Assembly: GCA_024281375.1 (NCBI GenBank) | Contig: JAJSAD010000075.1 | Coordinates: 1 to 40,684 of the forward strand | DNA: 40,684 nucleotides | DNA from: Alphaproteobacteria bacterium | GTDB lineage: Bacteria; Pseudomonadota; Alphaproteobacteria; Caedimonadales; UBA9215 | Reading direction: 5' to 3' | Part shown: positions 1-5,601 of the stretch, in pieces | Numbering within the stretch: the stretch's first letter is position 1 | How the letters are laid out: each line of letters begins with the position of its first letter | The notes under the pieces: model-generated | Told to the model about the DNA's origin: nothing | What the model saw: only the letters and a program-made list of their open reading frames with translations | The model's database searches: none | Translations under genes and position numbers: made by a program

Positions 1-46
1 CCAAAGGGACCAAACCTTCCAACGTAACCATTTCAATTTGATGCAT
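1..46 (-). CDS. N-terminus of probable IS transposase (partial)
   Basis: This reading frame starts at the ATG at 46 and runs leftward off the window. The translation begins MHQIEMVTLEGLVPF. A good ribosome binding site (GGAG, 53-56) lies about 7 nt upstream, and a TATAAT -10 box sits at 72-77. The opening resembles the first residues of DUF772-type transposases (IS1182/IS5 group), which commonly start with a phrase like 'VTLEDLVPxDHLLRKI'. Only 15 codons are visible, so the family call rests on recall of that phrase and on the inverted-repeat-like sequence at 126-139. It could be another protein. Confidence 0.4.
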   Translation of the reverse strand, partial: MHQIEMVTLEGLVPL

Positions 47-139
47 TTTCTTCTCCAAAGGTGATCAATATATTATATCAAATCTAAGGGAAAAAGGCAG
101 AAAATTTTAATGAAAGCTAATGAATTATTCTACAGTCCC
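1..139 (-). mobile_element. Edge of an insertion sequence (left boundary of island)
   Basis: Reading leftward from 139, the sequence starts GGGACTGTAGAATA, followed by an AT-rich leader, a TATAAT box (72-77), a ribosome binding site and the transposase-like start at 46. This is the usual layout of an IS left end. The TraA-like frame coming from the right (458 to 117) loses its family resemblance exactly where this sequence begins, which supports an insertion there. A near-identical end, in the opposite orientation, lies at 3997-4010. Confidence 0.45.
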
Positions 140-458
140 TTAAAGTCGAGGCGTCTTTTTCGCGCTGAACAAGCTGAATGAGATTTCCGCCCTTACCACT
201 TTCATAATTCATCCACGTGCCTTCTCGAGACCCTTTAAGGTTGATGCACAAACTGCCCTTCGTGCCAAAGCGCAACTGCTCACTGTTGGACATGGCGACG
301 TTAAGGGGCACATTTCCGAGGAGGTCTTTAGCCAGGGTTTCCGCATCAGTAGAGATATTAATACGTTCTATAAAATTTTCAAACTCAGGACGAGAAAGCT
401 GGTAATGGGATTGGGGGTTATTTTGAAAAGATGACGGTGTATTTTCAGAGATAGACAT
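117..458 (-). pseudogene. Truncated TraA/primase-like fragment
   Basis: This is a 113-residue fragment. The chosen start is the ATG at 458 (MSISENT) because AAAGGAGC lies just upstream; an upstream in-frame ATG at 482 has no such site. Residues from about 40 onward (AKDLLGNVPL, then LRFGTKGSLCINLKG, then GTWMNYESGKGGNLIQLVQRE) resemble the 'GSL-I---G-W-dfE-GeGGnl--LiQ-E' region of the primase-like domain found in Ti-type conjugative relaxases (TraA) and related plasmid primases. The family proteins are many hundreds of residues long, so this is a remnant. Its last residues (RDCRIIH) are read from the IS end at 126-139, meaning the gene was cut by that insertion. No function is expected. Confidence 0.55.
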
Positions 459-564
459 AAAAAGCTCCTTTGCCAATGGCAAAATGAGCTTCCTACAGCT
501 TGTACCTCTTTAGAGTATCATAGATGAACATAAAATTAATATCTTTTATTTTTAAGGTATTTTA

Positions 565-843
565 TCAATGAATATCATAGACATCTTTTCGATGATTTAA
601 GTCAATAGCTGTAATCATCAGTGCGTGGTCTTGAATCACACAAATGAGCCGATAATCTCCGATACGATAACGCCAAAGGCCTGCTAAATTATGTTGAAGG
701 GACTTACCAAAATCTCTCGGTTCCCCAGAATCTAAAATTTTTTGAATATATTTTTGTAATCTTTTTTGGATGGGTTTATCTAGTTTCTGAAATTTTTTAT
801 CTGCTGTTTTTGTAAAAATAATATCCCATTTTTTCTTAGTCAT
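565..843 (-). CDS. RelE/ParE-family toxin
   Basis: A 92-residue basic protein of the RelE/ParE superfamily. Family features seen: an N-terminal strand (WDIIFTKTADKKFQKLD), paired basic helices, then GKSLQHNLAGLWRYRIGDYRLICVI in two pieces matching the 'L-g-l-gl-R-R-GdYR-i' core, and a terminal ITAIDLNHRKDVY that fits the 'v--ighRrevY' ending. In this family the toxins either cleave ribosome-bound mRNA (RelE) or poison gyrase (ParE); the sequence does not decide which. The gene overlaps the antitoxin stop by 8 nt and is the second gene of the operon. All conserved segments are present, so it is probably intact. Confidence 0.85.
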   Translation of the reverse strand: MTKKKWDIIFTKTADKKFQKLDKPIQKRLQKYIQKILDSGEPRDFGKSLQHNLAGLWRYRIGDYRLICVIQDHALMITAIDLNHRKDVYDIH

Positions 844-1066
844 CCTCTAAAAGACCTGCTTTCCTTTGGACCTCTGTCCAAGAAATACCTTTGTCACCCT
901 TTTTTACATGGGTCTCATAGGATGAAACTGCCAAACGAATTTCCCTCAAATTTTCAAGGTACTCACCCAACGCCTCTCTTAAGTAATAGCTTTTTGAGCG
1001 GTGAGTTTCTTGCGATAAACGGTTTAACTCTTCTTCCATTTCTGGAGAAGGGCGAAAAGTGATCAT
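836..1066 (-). CDS. Ribbon-helix-helix antitoxin (RelB/ParD type)
   Basis: A 76-residue protein starting at the ATG at 1066, 6 nt after a strong CAGGAG site. The first 45 residues (ITFRPSPEMEEELNRLSQE, then RSKSYYLREALGEYLENL) fit a ribbon-helix-helix DNA-binding fold: a short basic strand followed by two helices. The acidic C-terminus (SWTEVQRKAGLLEDD) is the part expected to wrap and neutralise the toxin. Antitoxin-first order and the 8-nt overlap with the toxin are typical of relBE/parDE operons. Autoregulation is likely through the inverted repeat at 1084-1112. Confidence 0.85.
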   Translation of the reverse strand: MITFRPSPEMEEELNRLSQETHRSKSYYLREALGEYLENLREIRLAVSSYETHVKKGDKGISWTEVQRKAGLLEDD

Positions 1067-1083
1067 GTTTCATCTCCTGTAAT

Positions 1084-1133
1084 TGTTATAAGATAGTACT
1101 CAAAGTATAACATGTATGACAATTTAATGTCAA
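1084..1133 (-). promoter_or_regulatory. Promoter and operator of the RelBE/ParDE-type operon
   Basis: On the minus strand a consensus -35 TTGACA (1133-1128) is followed after 18 nt by TATACT (1109-1104). An inverted repeat TGTTATA/TATAACA (1084-1090 and 1106-1112) overlaps the -10, a natural place for the ribbon-helix-helix antitoxin to bind and repress. The operator role is inferred. Confidence 0.6.
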
Positions 1134-1177
1134 GAACCACGATTCCCAAACTTATTTCCCAAAGCCCCCGCCTATAT

Positions 1178-1212
1178 CAAAAGGATTCCCTGCAATTTGC
1201 ACCCTTTTAGGG
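1178..1212. repeat. Degenerate copy of the approx. 30-bp repeat
   Basis: The stretch beginning ATCAAAAGGATTCCC and ending CACCCTTTTAGGG follows the same pattern as the tandem repeats at 2053-2125 (AAAGG-TTCC...CCTT-AAGGG). It is a diverged single copy on the other side of the HigBA pair. The match was made by eye and could be partly fortuitous. Confidence 0.3.
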
Positions 1213-1268
1213 TATAATGAGGTGATGAGGGGTTAAAGGTTATAATTTATGCTGTGTAAGTTCATATG

Positions 1269-1345
1269 ATATGTCAATGGACATATTACGTGTTCGTGAC
1301 ACCCAAGAAGAATTTCCTTGTTTTTTTGTCGCTAATATGCGACAA
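1269..1345 (+). promoter_or_regulatory. Two palindromes upstream of HigBA
   Basis: Two inverted repeats precede the HigBA pair: ATATGTC-aatg-GACATAT (1269-1286) and TTGTCGC-taatat-GCGACAA (1326-1345). The second ends 22 nt before the higB-like start codon. Perfect 7-bp arms with 4-6 nt centres are typical of operators bound by dimeric HTH antitoxins, so one or both are probably HigA sites. A -10-like TTATAA follows at 1351-1356, but the -35 is not clear. Confidence 0.55.
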
Positions 1346-1367
1346 TTAGATTATAAGGATAATAAAA

Positions 1368-1700
1368 ATGCAATATGAACTTAATATTCTAAAAACCAAT
1401 GAAGGGAAAAAACCTTTCGTTGATTGGCTTGAGAAATTAGATATTAAAACACAAGCCAGAATTAATAACAGACTCTCTAGAATAAAAATTGGAAACTTTG
1501 GTGACTTTAAATCCATAGGAGATAAAATTTTTGAGTTAAGACTATTTTTTGGCCCTGGATATAGAATTTACTACGGTATAACTGAAGAGAAAATTGTCCT
1601 AATACTCTCAGGAGGAGACAAAAATAACCAAAGTCGGGATATAGAAAAAGCAAAAAAACTTTGGGCTACATATTTCAAAGAGGAGAAGAAAAATGGCTAA
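1368..1700 (+). CDS. HigB-like toxin (phage-derived Gp49/addiction killer family)
   Basis: A 110-residue protein of the 'addiction module killer' group within RelE-like toxins (PF05973-like). The visible family pattern is: KPFVDWLEKLD near the N-terminus, helix ARINNRLSRIKIGNFGDFKS, then KIFELRLFFGPGYRIYYG ('vsELRi--GPGyRvYy') and LILSGGDKNNQSRDIEKAKK ('llLlgGdKstQ-kDI--A'). These toxins are mRNA interferases. The start follows AAGGATAATAAAA. It overlaps the antitoxin by 8 nt, toxin first, the typical order for this type. All motifs are present, so it should be functional. Confidence 0.9.
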   Translation: MQYELNILKTNEGKKPFVDWLEKLDIKTQARINNRLSRIKIGNFGDFKSIGDKIFELRLFFGPGYRIYYGITEEKIVLILSGGDKNNQSRDIEKAKKLWATYFKEEKKNG

Positions 1701-2016
1701 ATTGAATTTTGACATCTACCATATTCAAAAACTTAAAAATGAAGAGTATGCACACGCCTATCTTGAAGTAGCTCTTGAAGAGTATGAAGCAGATGGAGAC
1801 TCACAGGCTTTTTTCAATGCATTAAAGGATGTCGCAAAGGCTCAAGGAGGTTTGGGACATGTCGCCCAAAAAGCGAACCTTAATCGTCAAAACCTCTACC
1901 GAGCCCTTTCAGGGAATAGCAAACCACGTTTAGAAACAATAAGTCATTTTATGCATGGACTCGGATACAAATTCTCCCTGCAACCTATTCATAACAATCA
2001 TTCCTCCGCTGAATAG
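1693..2016 (+). CDS. HigA-like XRE antitoxin
   Basis: A 107-residue putative addiction-module antidote. Residues 25-60 (LEVALEEYEADGDSQAFFNAL) form the family's N-terminal helix region. A Cro/CI-type helix-turn-helix follows: GGLGHVAQKANLNRQNLYRAL with SGNSKPRLETISHFMHGLG, the characteristic 'L---G---r--ly--ls--gnP-l-tl--vl-alG' pattern. It pairs with the toxin directly upstream and probably represses the operon at the palindromes at 1269-1345. Confidence 0.9.
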   Translation: MAKLNFDIYHIQKLKNEEYAHAYLEVALEEYEADGDSQAFFNALKDVAKAQGGLGHVAQKANLNRQNLYRALSGNSKPRLETISHFMHGLGYKFSLQPIHNNHSSAE

Positions 2017-2052
2017 TATGAATCCATTTATTTCCCCATTCCTCTTACATCA

Positions 2053-2125
2053 AAAGGGTTTCCTGAGGACCTTTCAACCTTAAAGGGATTTCCCGTTGGC
2101 CGTTCAATCTTGAAGGGGTTAAACT
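2053..2125. repeat. Tandem approx. 30-bp repeats downstream of HigBA
   Basis: Copy 1 (2053-2081) and copy 2 (2082-2111) share the pattern AAAGGG-TTTCC...CTTTCAACCTT and AAAGGGATTTCCC...GTTCAATCTT. A partial third copy starts at 2112. Period is 29-30 bp. A diverged copy at 1178-1212 lies on the other side of the HigBA pair. No open frame or known element fits, and the role is unknown. Confidence 0.5.
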
Positions 2126-2232
2126 TTGGTTTTTCGGGAGGTTTTGGTGATTTTGCCTCTGGGTACCTTTATTACGAAGGCCAATTACCAACGGTGTTTT
2201 CCTCATAATCAAGACCACTTACCCTGAGTCAC

Positions 2233-3498
2233 TCAATCACTTTTTATATGCAAAGCGTACTCCAGGTCTTTATGCTCAAATGCAGAAGACATGCGGTTAA
2301 TTTCGGCATTTGATATACCGATCGTTTTTGCAATATCTCTCCAGGCTGAAACAGCTGTGCCAACGTCGTAAATTATGCTGTGTGCTTCTGCCTTGCTTAA
2401 GTCAAAATAGTCATAAACAGATAAGGCTAAGTTTAGATCAGCTGTACTATCATCAAAATCAATAGCAGTGGTTAGAATTCTCGGTTTGATTTCTATGGGT
2501 GTGGGGTTTATATCATAAACAGGAGACAGTGACCAACCTTTGGGGCTTCGATACAAAAAGGCATGGTTTCTCAAATGATCATCTGTATTGGATATCAGAA
2601 TATTAAAAACAATTCTTTTCCAAAGCTCTTTCAGGTCATGCTTAGGTGTCGCCCCATATTGCCTGATAGCATCCGCAATTTCTAAATAGCTGTGATGCTC
2701 GTTGTCTTTTGCATTTAACATACTCATTGCAGAAATAAAGGGAATGCGCCATTCTCCATCTCGATCAAATCGGCGAATGAGGATTACTTTCTTCCCATGA
2801 ATATCCTCAATGTGCCACTGAGGTGTTTCAATTTCAGCCAAAGACGCAAGTTTTAAGGCAACACCCTCCCAAAGAATAGTTGAAAATTCATCATGGACAC
2901 TAGAAAATTTAGCAATTGTGAGTTGCCCCTCTTTATCTCTGATAGATGCTTTAGGTCTTGCCCCTCCAAGAGAAGAGCCCGGCACAAGCAACACCTTTAA
3001 TTCCTCCTCTGTTTCCTGGTCGTTTAATATGCTTTCGGTTGCAGATAACAATTTGGAAAGATCTAAGAGAGGGGGGATTGGGTGTAAATCTGGGGGGGAT
3101 AAAAAGGTTCCTTCTAACTCATGTGAAAATCTTAAAGCCCCTTGCCTGGCTTCATCACTAACGGCCAAAAGATAATCCAATTCAGAGAATGAATGGGGTG
3201 CTGCCCCTTGATTAACAGCGCTCTTTTTAAGGGCACGGCGCATAAGAACACGTCCCCAAGTGTCCGGTGCAGAATCGCCGATTGAGCCAAAAATAGATTT
3301 GTTAGGGCTTGTATGAAAGCTACCAACAGTGAGTTGTAAAAGAGGCTCTAAAGCAAATTTTTCATCATAGTCAAGCCAACTGGTGTCATACTGGAAGGTG
3401 CCACTATAACGACCATTCTTAGAGTGTTCCCACAGGCGACCAACAAGATGATTTTCTCCCGATAAATTAATGTGGACATAGACCATACGTTCAGACAT
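2233..3498 (-). CDS. hipA: HipA-family serine/threonine kinase toxin
   Basis: A 421-residue HipA-like kinase. In E. coli HipA phosphorylates glutamyl-tRNA synthetase and causes growth arrest. Visible parts: N-terminal subdomain (MVYVHINLSGENHLVGRLW), substrate/nucleotide loop GSSLGGARPKA (174-184), catalytic NTDDHLRNHAF (304-314) with the expected Asp and Asn, and the metal-binding DINP (329-332). The chosen start at 3498 lies 4 nt after the hipB stop and is preceded by AAGGAAAGGA. An in-frame ATG at 3561 would overlap hipB by 59 nt and adds residues foreign to the family. Length and motifs match full-size HipA, so the protein looks intact. Confidence 0.92.
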   Translation of the reverse strand: MSERMVYVHINLSGENHLVGRLWEHSKNGRYSGTFQYDTSWLDYDEKFALEPLLQLTVGSFHTSPNKSIFGSIGDSAPDTWGRVLMRRALKKSAVNQGAAPHSFSELDYLLAVSDEARQGALRFSHELEGTFLSPPDLHPIPPLLDLSKLLSATESILNDQETEEELKVLLVPGSSLGGARPKASIRDKEGQLTIAKFSSVHDEFSTILWEGVALKLASLAEIETPQWHIEDIHGKKVILIRRFDRDGEWRIPFISAMSMLNAKDNEHHSYLEIADAIRQYGATPKHDLKELWKRIVFNILISNTDDHLRNHAFLYRSPKGWSLSPVYDINPTPIEIKPRILTTAIDFDDSTADLNLALSVYDYFDLSKAEAHSIIYDVGTAVSAWRDIAKTIGISNAEINRMSSAFEHKDLEYALHIKSD

Positions 3499-3502
3499 AT
3501 CT

Positions 3503-3832
3503 TTAACTTTTCCTTTCCTTGGAAGGGGGTATACGGATTCTTTTTGGAAGATTTTCTTCATCTAGCATGAGACCTGTTTCATCATACTGAATATCCAAAA
3601 GGTCATAGAGCTTATCGATGCCGCCTAAAATAAAAATAACTGTTGCATAAATACTTATGGTAACAGAGCCATCTCCCTTTTCAATTTTCGTTAAGGTTGT
3701 ACGGCTGATTCCAGCTCTCTCAGAAAGAAGGCCCATGGTGATACGGCGCCTCAGTCGTGCGTTTCGAATATCATGTCCCAGCTTTCTAAGAGCGCGCCTA
3801 ACGGGAATCGGAAGAGATGTAGAGCTTTTCAT
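3503..3832 (-). CDS. hipB: HipB-like XRE antitoxin
   Basis: A 109-residue helix-turn-helix protein. Residues 13-75 (LGHDIRNARLRRRITMGLLSE, then AGISRTTLTKIEKGDGSVTI) form a Cro/CI-type domain with the usual 'l---Gis-ttls-iE-G' signature. The acidic C-terminus (YDETGLMLDEENLP) is where HipB-type proteins contact the kinase. It is first in the operon, directly before hipA, and has a clear AAAGG site 6 nt ahead of the ATG. It should repress its own promoter at the inverted repeat at 3842-3898. Confidence 0.88.
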   Translation of the reverse strand: MKSSTSLPIPVRRALRKLGHDIRNARLRRRITMGLLSERAGISRTTLTKIEKGDGSVTISIYATVIFILGGIDKLYDLLDIQYDETGLMLDEENLPKRIRIPPSKERKS

Positions 3833-3841
3833 AACAAACCT

Positions 3842-3898
3842 TTAATGTTCACAAAAATATACCTTATAACTATTATTGTGCATATTTATGAACATTAA
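3842..3898 (-). promoter_or_regulatory. Inverted-repeat operator of hipBA
   Basis: TTAATGTTCA (3842-3851) is matched by an inverted TGAACATTAA (3889-3898). The similarity continues inward as an AT-rich AAATAT. The two half-elements are about 47 bp apart centre to centre and bracket the AT-rich segment where the hipB promoter must lie. Such paired sites fit cooperative binding by HipB dimers; that role is inferred. Confidence 0.6.
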
Positions 3899-3990
3899 GT
3901 CAACTAAATTTTATAATGAAGCTATTCTCTAGAAAAGGTATTAACGCGTTAGTTTTGATATTTTACTGCCGAACAAAGCCGTGGCCTTTC

Positions 3991-4010
3991 TTAAAGGGGA
4001 CTGTAGAATA
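3991..4010 (+). mobile_element. IS-end-like sequence matching the left boundary
   Basis: The 14 bases GGGACTGTAGAATA (3997-4010) are identical to the IS-like end at 139-126, in inverted orientation, and both are preceded by TTAA-type sequence. This suggests a second copy, or a solo end, of the same insertion sequence, so that cargo 140-3996 is bracketed by inverted IS ends. The sequence to its right (4011-4085) carries no recognisable transposase. Confidence 0.4.
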
Positions 4011-4085
4011 TGTTGTTTATTTAGGACGAAGATATGGCAAAGATATATAGGGCAGAGTGGTATAAACGGGTTCTTCCCCAGTTAC

Positions 4086-4158
4086 GGGGGCACTTTAATC
4101 AGGATTAGTCTAAACTAATCCTTTGATATAGCAGTCAATTGGAGATTAAAGTGCCCCC
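4086..4158. repeat. 73-bp inverted-repeat structure
   Basis: GGGGGCACTTTAATC (4086-4100) is the exact reverse complement of GATTAAAGTGCCCCC (4144-4158). Inside lies a second hairpin, AGGATTAG (4101-4108) against CTAATCCT (4115-4122). The right arm runs directly into the 34-bp tandem repeats. The layout resembles the end of an insertion sequence or a small non-autonomous element; no transposase is present. Confidence 0.55.
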
Positions 4159-4245
4159 TAAAGTGGAGGAGACCCAAATGATAAGTGCCCCCTAAAGTGG
4201 AGGAGACCCAAATGATAAGTGCCCCCTAAAGTGGAGGAGACCCGA
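4151..4245. repeat. Three 34-bp tandem repeats
   Basis: A 25-base core starting GTGCCCCCTAAAGTGG occurs at 4151, 4185 and 4219, period 34, with the first two copies identical over the full unit. The third copy diverges after its core (GAGACCCGGATAG). Repeated blocks of this size near an inverted repeat are typical of transposase-binding sites at ends of IS21-like elements, but I cannot confirm a family. Confidence 0.7.
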
Positions 4246-4256
4246 GACCCGGATAG

Positions 4257-4332
<76 letters not shown>

Positions 4333-4412
4333 CAAGAAAAAATAAAAGGGGATGATAGTCCTTATCTAGCAAAGTACCTCTCAATTGTCGATACAAAAAA
4401 CACAGAACTTTT

Positions 4413-4564
4413 TATAGACCCCTCCTCTTTCAACGTGTGGCCAAGTCTCTTTATTGGCAAAACGGCGACACATCCCAAAGTCATAATGTCCTCACGTATG
4501 AAGTAGACGCTCCGGGAGCTCTGGTCTGGTTTTAAAACCCACACGTCGAAACTGGGTAGATATA
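4413..4564. repeat. Repeat family B, copy 1
   Basis: A 152-bp element with diverged terminal inverted repeats. The right end reads inward (minus strand) as TATATCTACCCAGTTTCGAC followed by GTGTGGG; the left end is TATAGACCCC...CAACGTGTGG. The inner part (TTATTGGCAAAACGGCGACA, then CTCCGGGAGCTCTGGTCTGG) is shared with copies at 31941-32067 and 38866-39014. It lies in the gap between tRNA-Lys and glyQ. Short frames inside it are not genes. Confidence 0.8.
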
Positions 4565-4622
4565 GCTAAGTTGTGTTGAGATCTCTTAAAATTAAAAGCC
4601 TTTTCCCAGTGCTGTTAAATGC

Positions 4623-4651
4623 TTGCTGGTTTTTATAAAAGTCTTTATATA
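4623..4651 (+). promoter_or_regulatory. Probable promoter of glyQS
   Basis: TTGCTG (4623-4628) and TATATA (4646-4651) are separated by 17 bp, placing a transcript start near 4658, about 30 nt before the glyQ ATG. It lies just to the right of repeat B copy 1. No T-box or other leader structure is visible. Confidence 0.45.
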
Positions 4652-4687
4652 TAGTCTTTGTATATCATTTAGAAAGACATCAAGACC

Positions 4688-5596
4688 ATGACAGCGGCTA
4701 CGATTAAACCTCTTTCCACGAAGGAGAAAAGCTTTCAAAGTATTATCCTTAAGCTTCAAGCTTTTTGGGGAGAGCAAGATTGTACGATCATGCAGCCCTA
4801 CGATATGGAAATGGGCGCGGGGACGTTTCATCCCGCAACAACCTTGCGTACTTTAGGAACGAAGCCTTGGCGAACCGCTTATGTTCAACCCTGTCGCCGT
4901 CCAACCGATGGTCGTTATGGTGAAAACCCCAATCGTGTTCAACATTATTATCAATTCCAAGTGATTATTAAGCCTTCTCCGGAGGACATTCAAGACTTGA
5001 TGCTCGAGAGTTTTAAAACCATTGGTATTGATCCCGCTCTCCATGATATCCGTTTTGTGGAAGATAATTGGGAAGGACCAACATTAGGAGCCTCTGGTCT
5101 GGGGTGGGAAGTGTGGTGTGATGGGCAAGAAGTCTTGCAATTTACGTATTTTCAACAGCTTGGTGGTTCTGAGTGTGCCCCAGTACCCGTTGAACTGACT
5201 TATGGGTTGGAGCGCTGTGCTTGTGTGGTTCAGGGTGTTGAAAATCTTTTTGACCTTGATTGGAATGGGGCTGAAGGGGATCGTAAAATCACCTATAAGG
5301 ACATTTTTCATCAAAATGAAAAAGAATTTTCAGCCTTTAATTTCGAGTATGCCAATACGGATAAACTTGTTTTAGAGTTTAAAGCGGCTGAGGAACAATG
5401 TCGCGTTCTTCTTGATAGGGGATGCGTGCTTCCTGCCTACGACCAAGCGTTAAAAGCCAGCCATCTCTTTAATCTTTTGGATGCAATAGGGGTGATTAGT
5501 GTTTTAGAGCGTGCCAGTTATATTGGCCGTGTCCGTGATCTTGCCCGGGGGTGCTGTGAGCAGTACTTAGACCAACAAACAAAGGCGGAGGGGTAA
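4688..5596 (+). CDS. glyQ: Glycyl-tRNA synthetase alpha subunit
   Basis: A 302-residue class II synthetase catalytic subunit of the bacterial alpha2-beta2 type, which charges tRNA-Gly. It opens its core with [20 protein letters not shown] and [19 protein letters not shown], the family hallmark, followed by [20 protein letters not shown] (motif 2 region) and [20 protein letters not shown]. Length is normal (about 290-310). It precedes glyS by 5 nt and forms an operon with it. The ribosome binding site is weak (AGAAAGA 12 nt upstream). An upstream promoter is seen at 4623-4651. Confidence 0.98.
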   Translation: MTAATIKPLSTKEKSFQSIILKLQAFWGEQDCTIMQPYDMEMGAGTFHPATTLRTLGTKPWRTAYVQPCRRPTDGRYGENPNRVQHYYQFQVIIKPSPEDIQDLMLESFKTIGIDPALHDIRFVEDNWEGPTLGASGLGWEVWCDGQEVLQFTYFQQLGGSECAPVPVELTYGLERCACVVQGVENLFDLDWNGAEGDRKITYKDIFHQNEKEFSAFNFEYANTDKLVLEFKAAEEQCRVLLDRGCVLPAYDQALKASHLFNLLDAIGVISVLERASYIGRVRDLARGCCEQYLDQQTKAEG

Positions 5597-5601
5597 TTAT
5601 T

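Noticed and set aside
3503-3561. Longer HipA N-terminus from ATG at 3561
   Set aside because: It would overlap hipB by 59 nt and lacks a ribosome binding site; family alignment starts at MSERMVYVHI (3498).
4034-4108. 24-codon frame starting MAKIYRAEW
   Set aside because: Too short, ends inside the inverted repeat, and no family resemblance strong enough to call a transposase remnant.
4151-4245. CRISPR-like repeat array
   Set aside because: The repeats are directly adjacent with a 34-bp period that includes the interval; no unique spacers and no cas genes.
4362-4544. 60-codon minus-strand frame before glyQ
   Set aside because: It lies mostly within repeat B copy 1; a related frame in copy 3 (38825-39085) arises from the repeat, not from a conserved gene.
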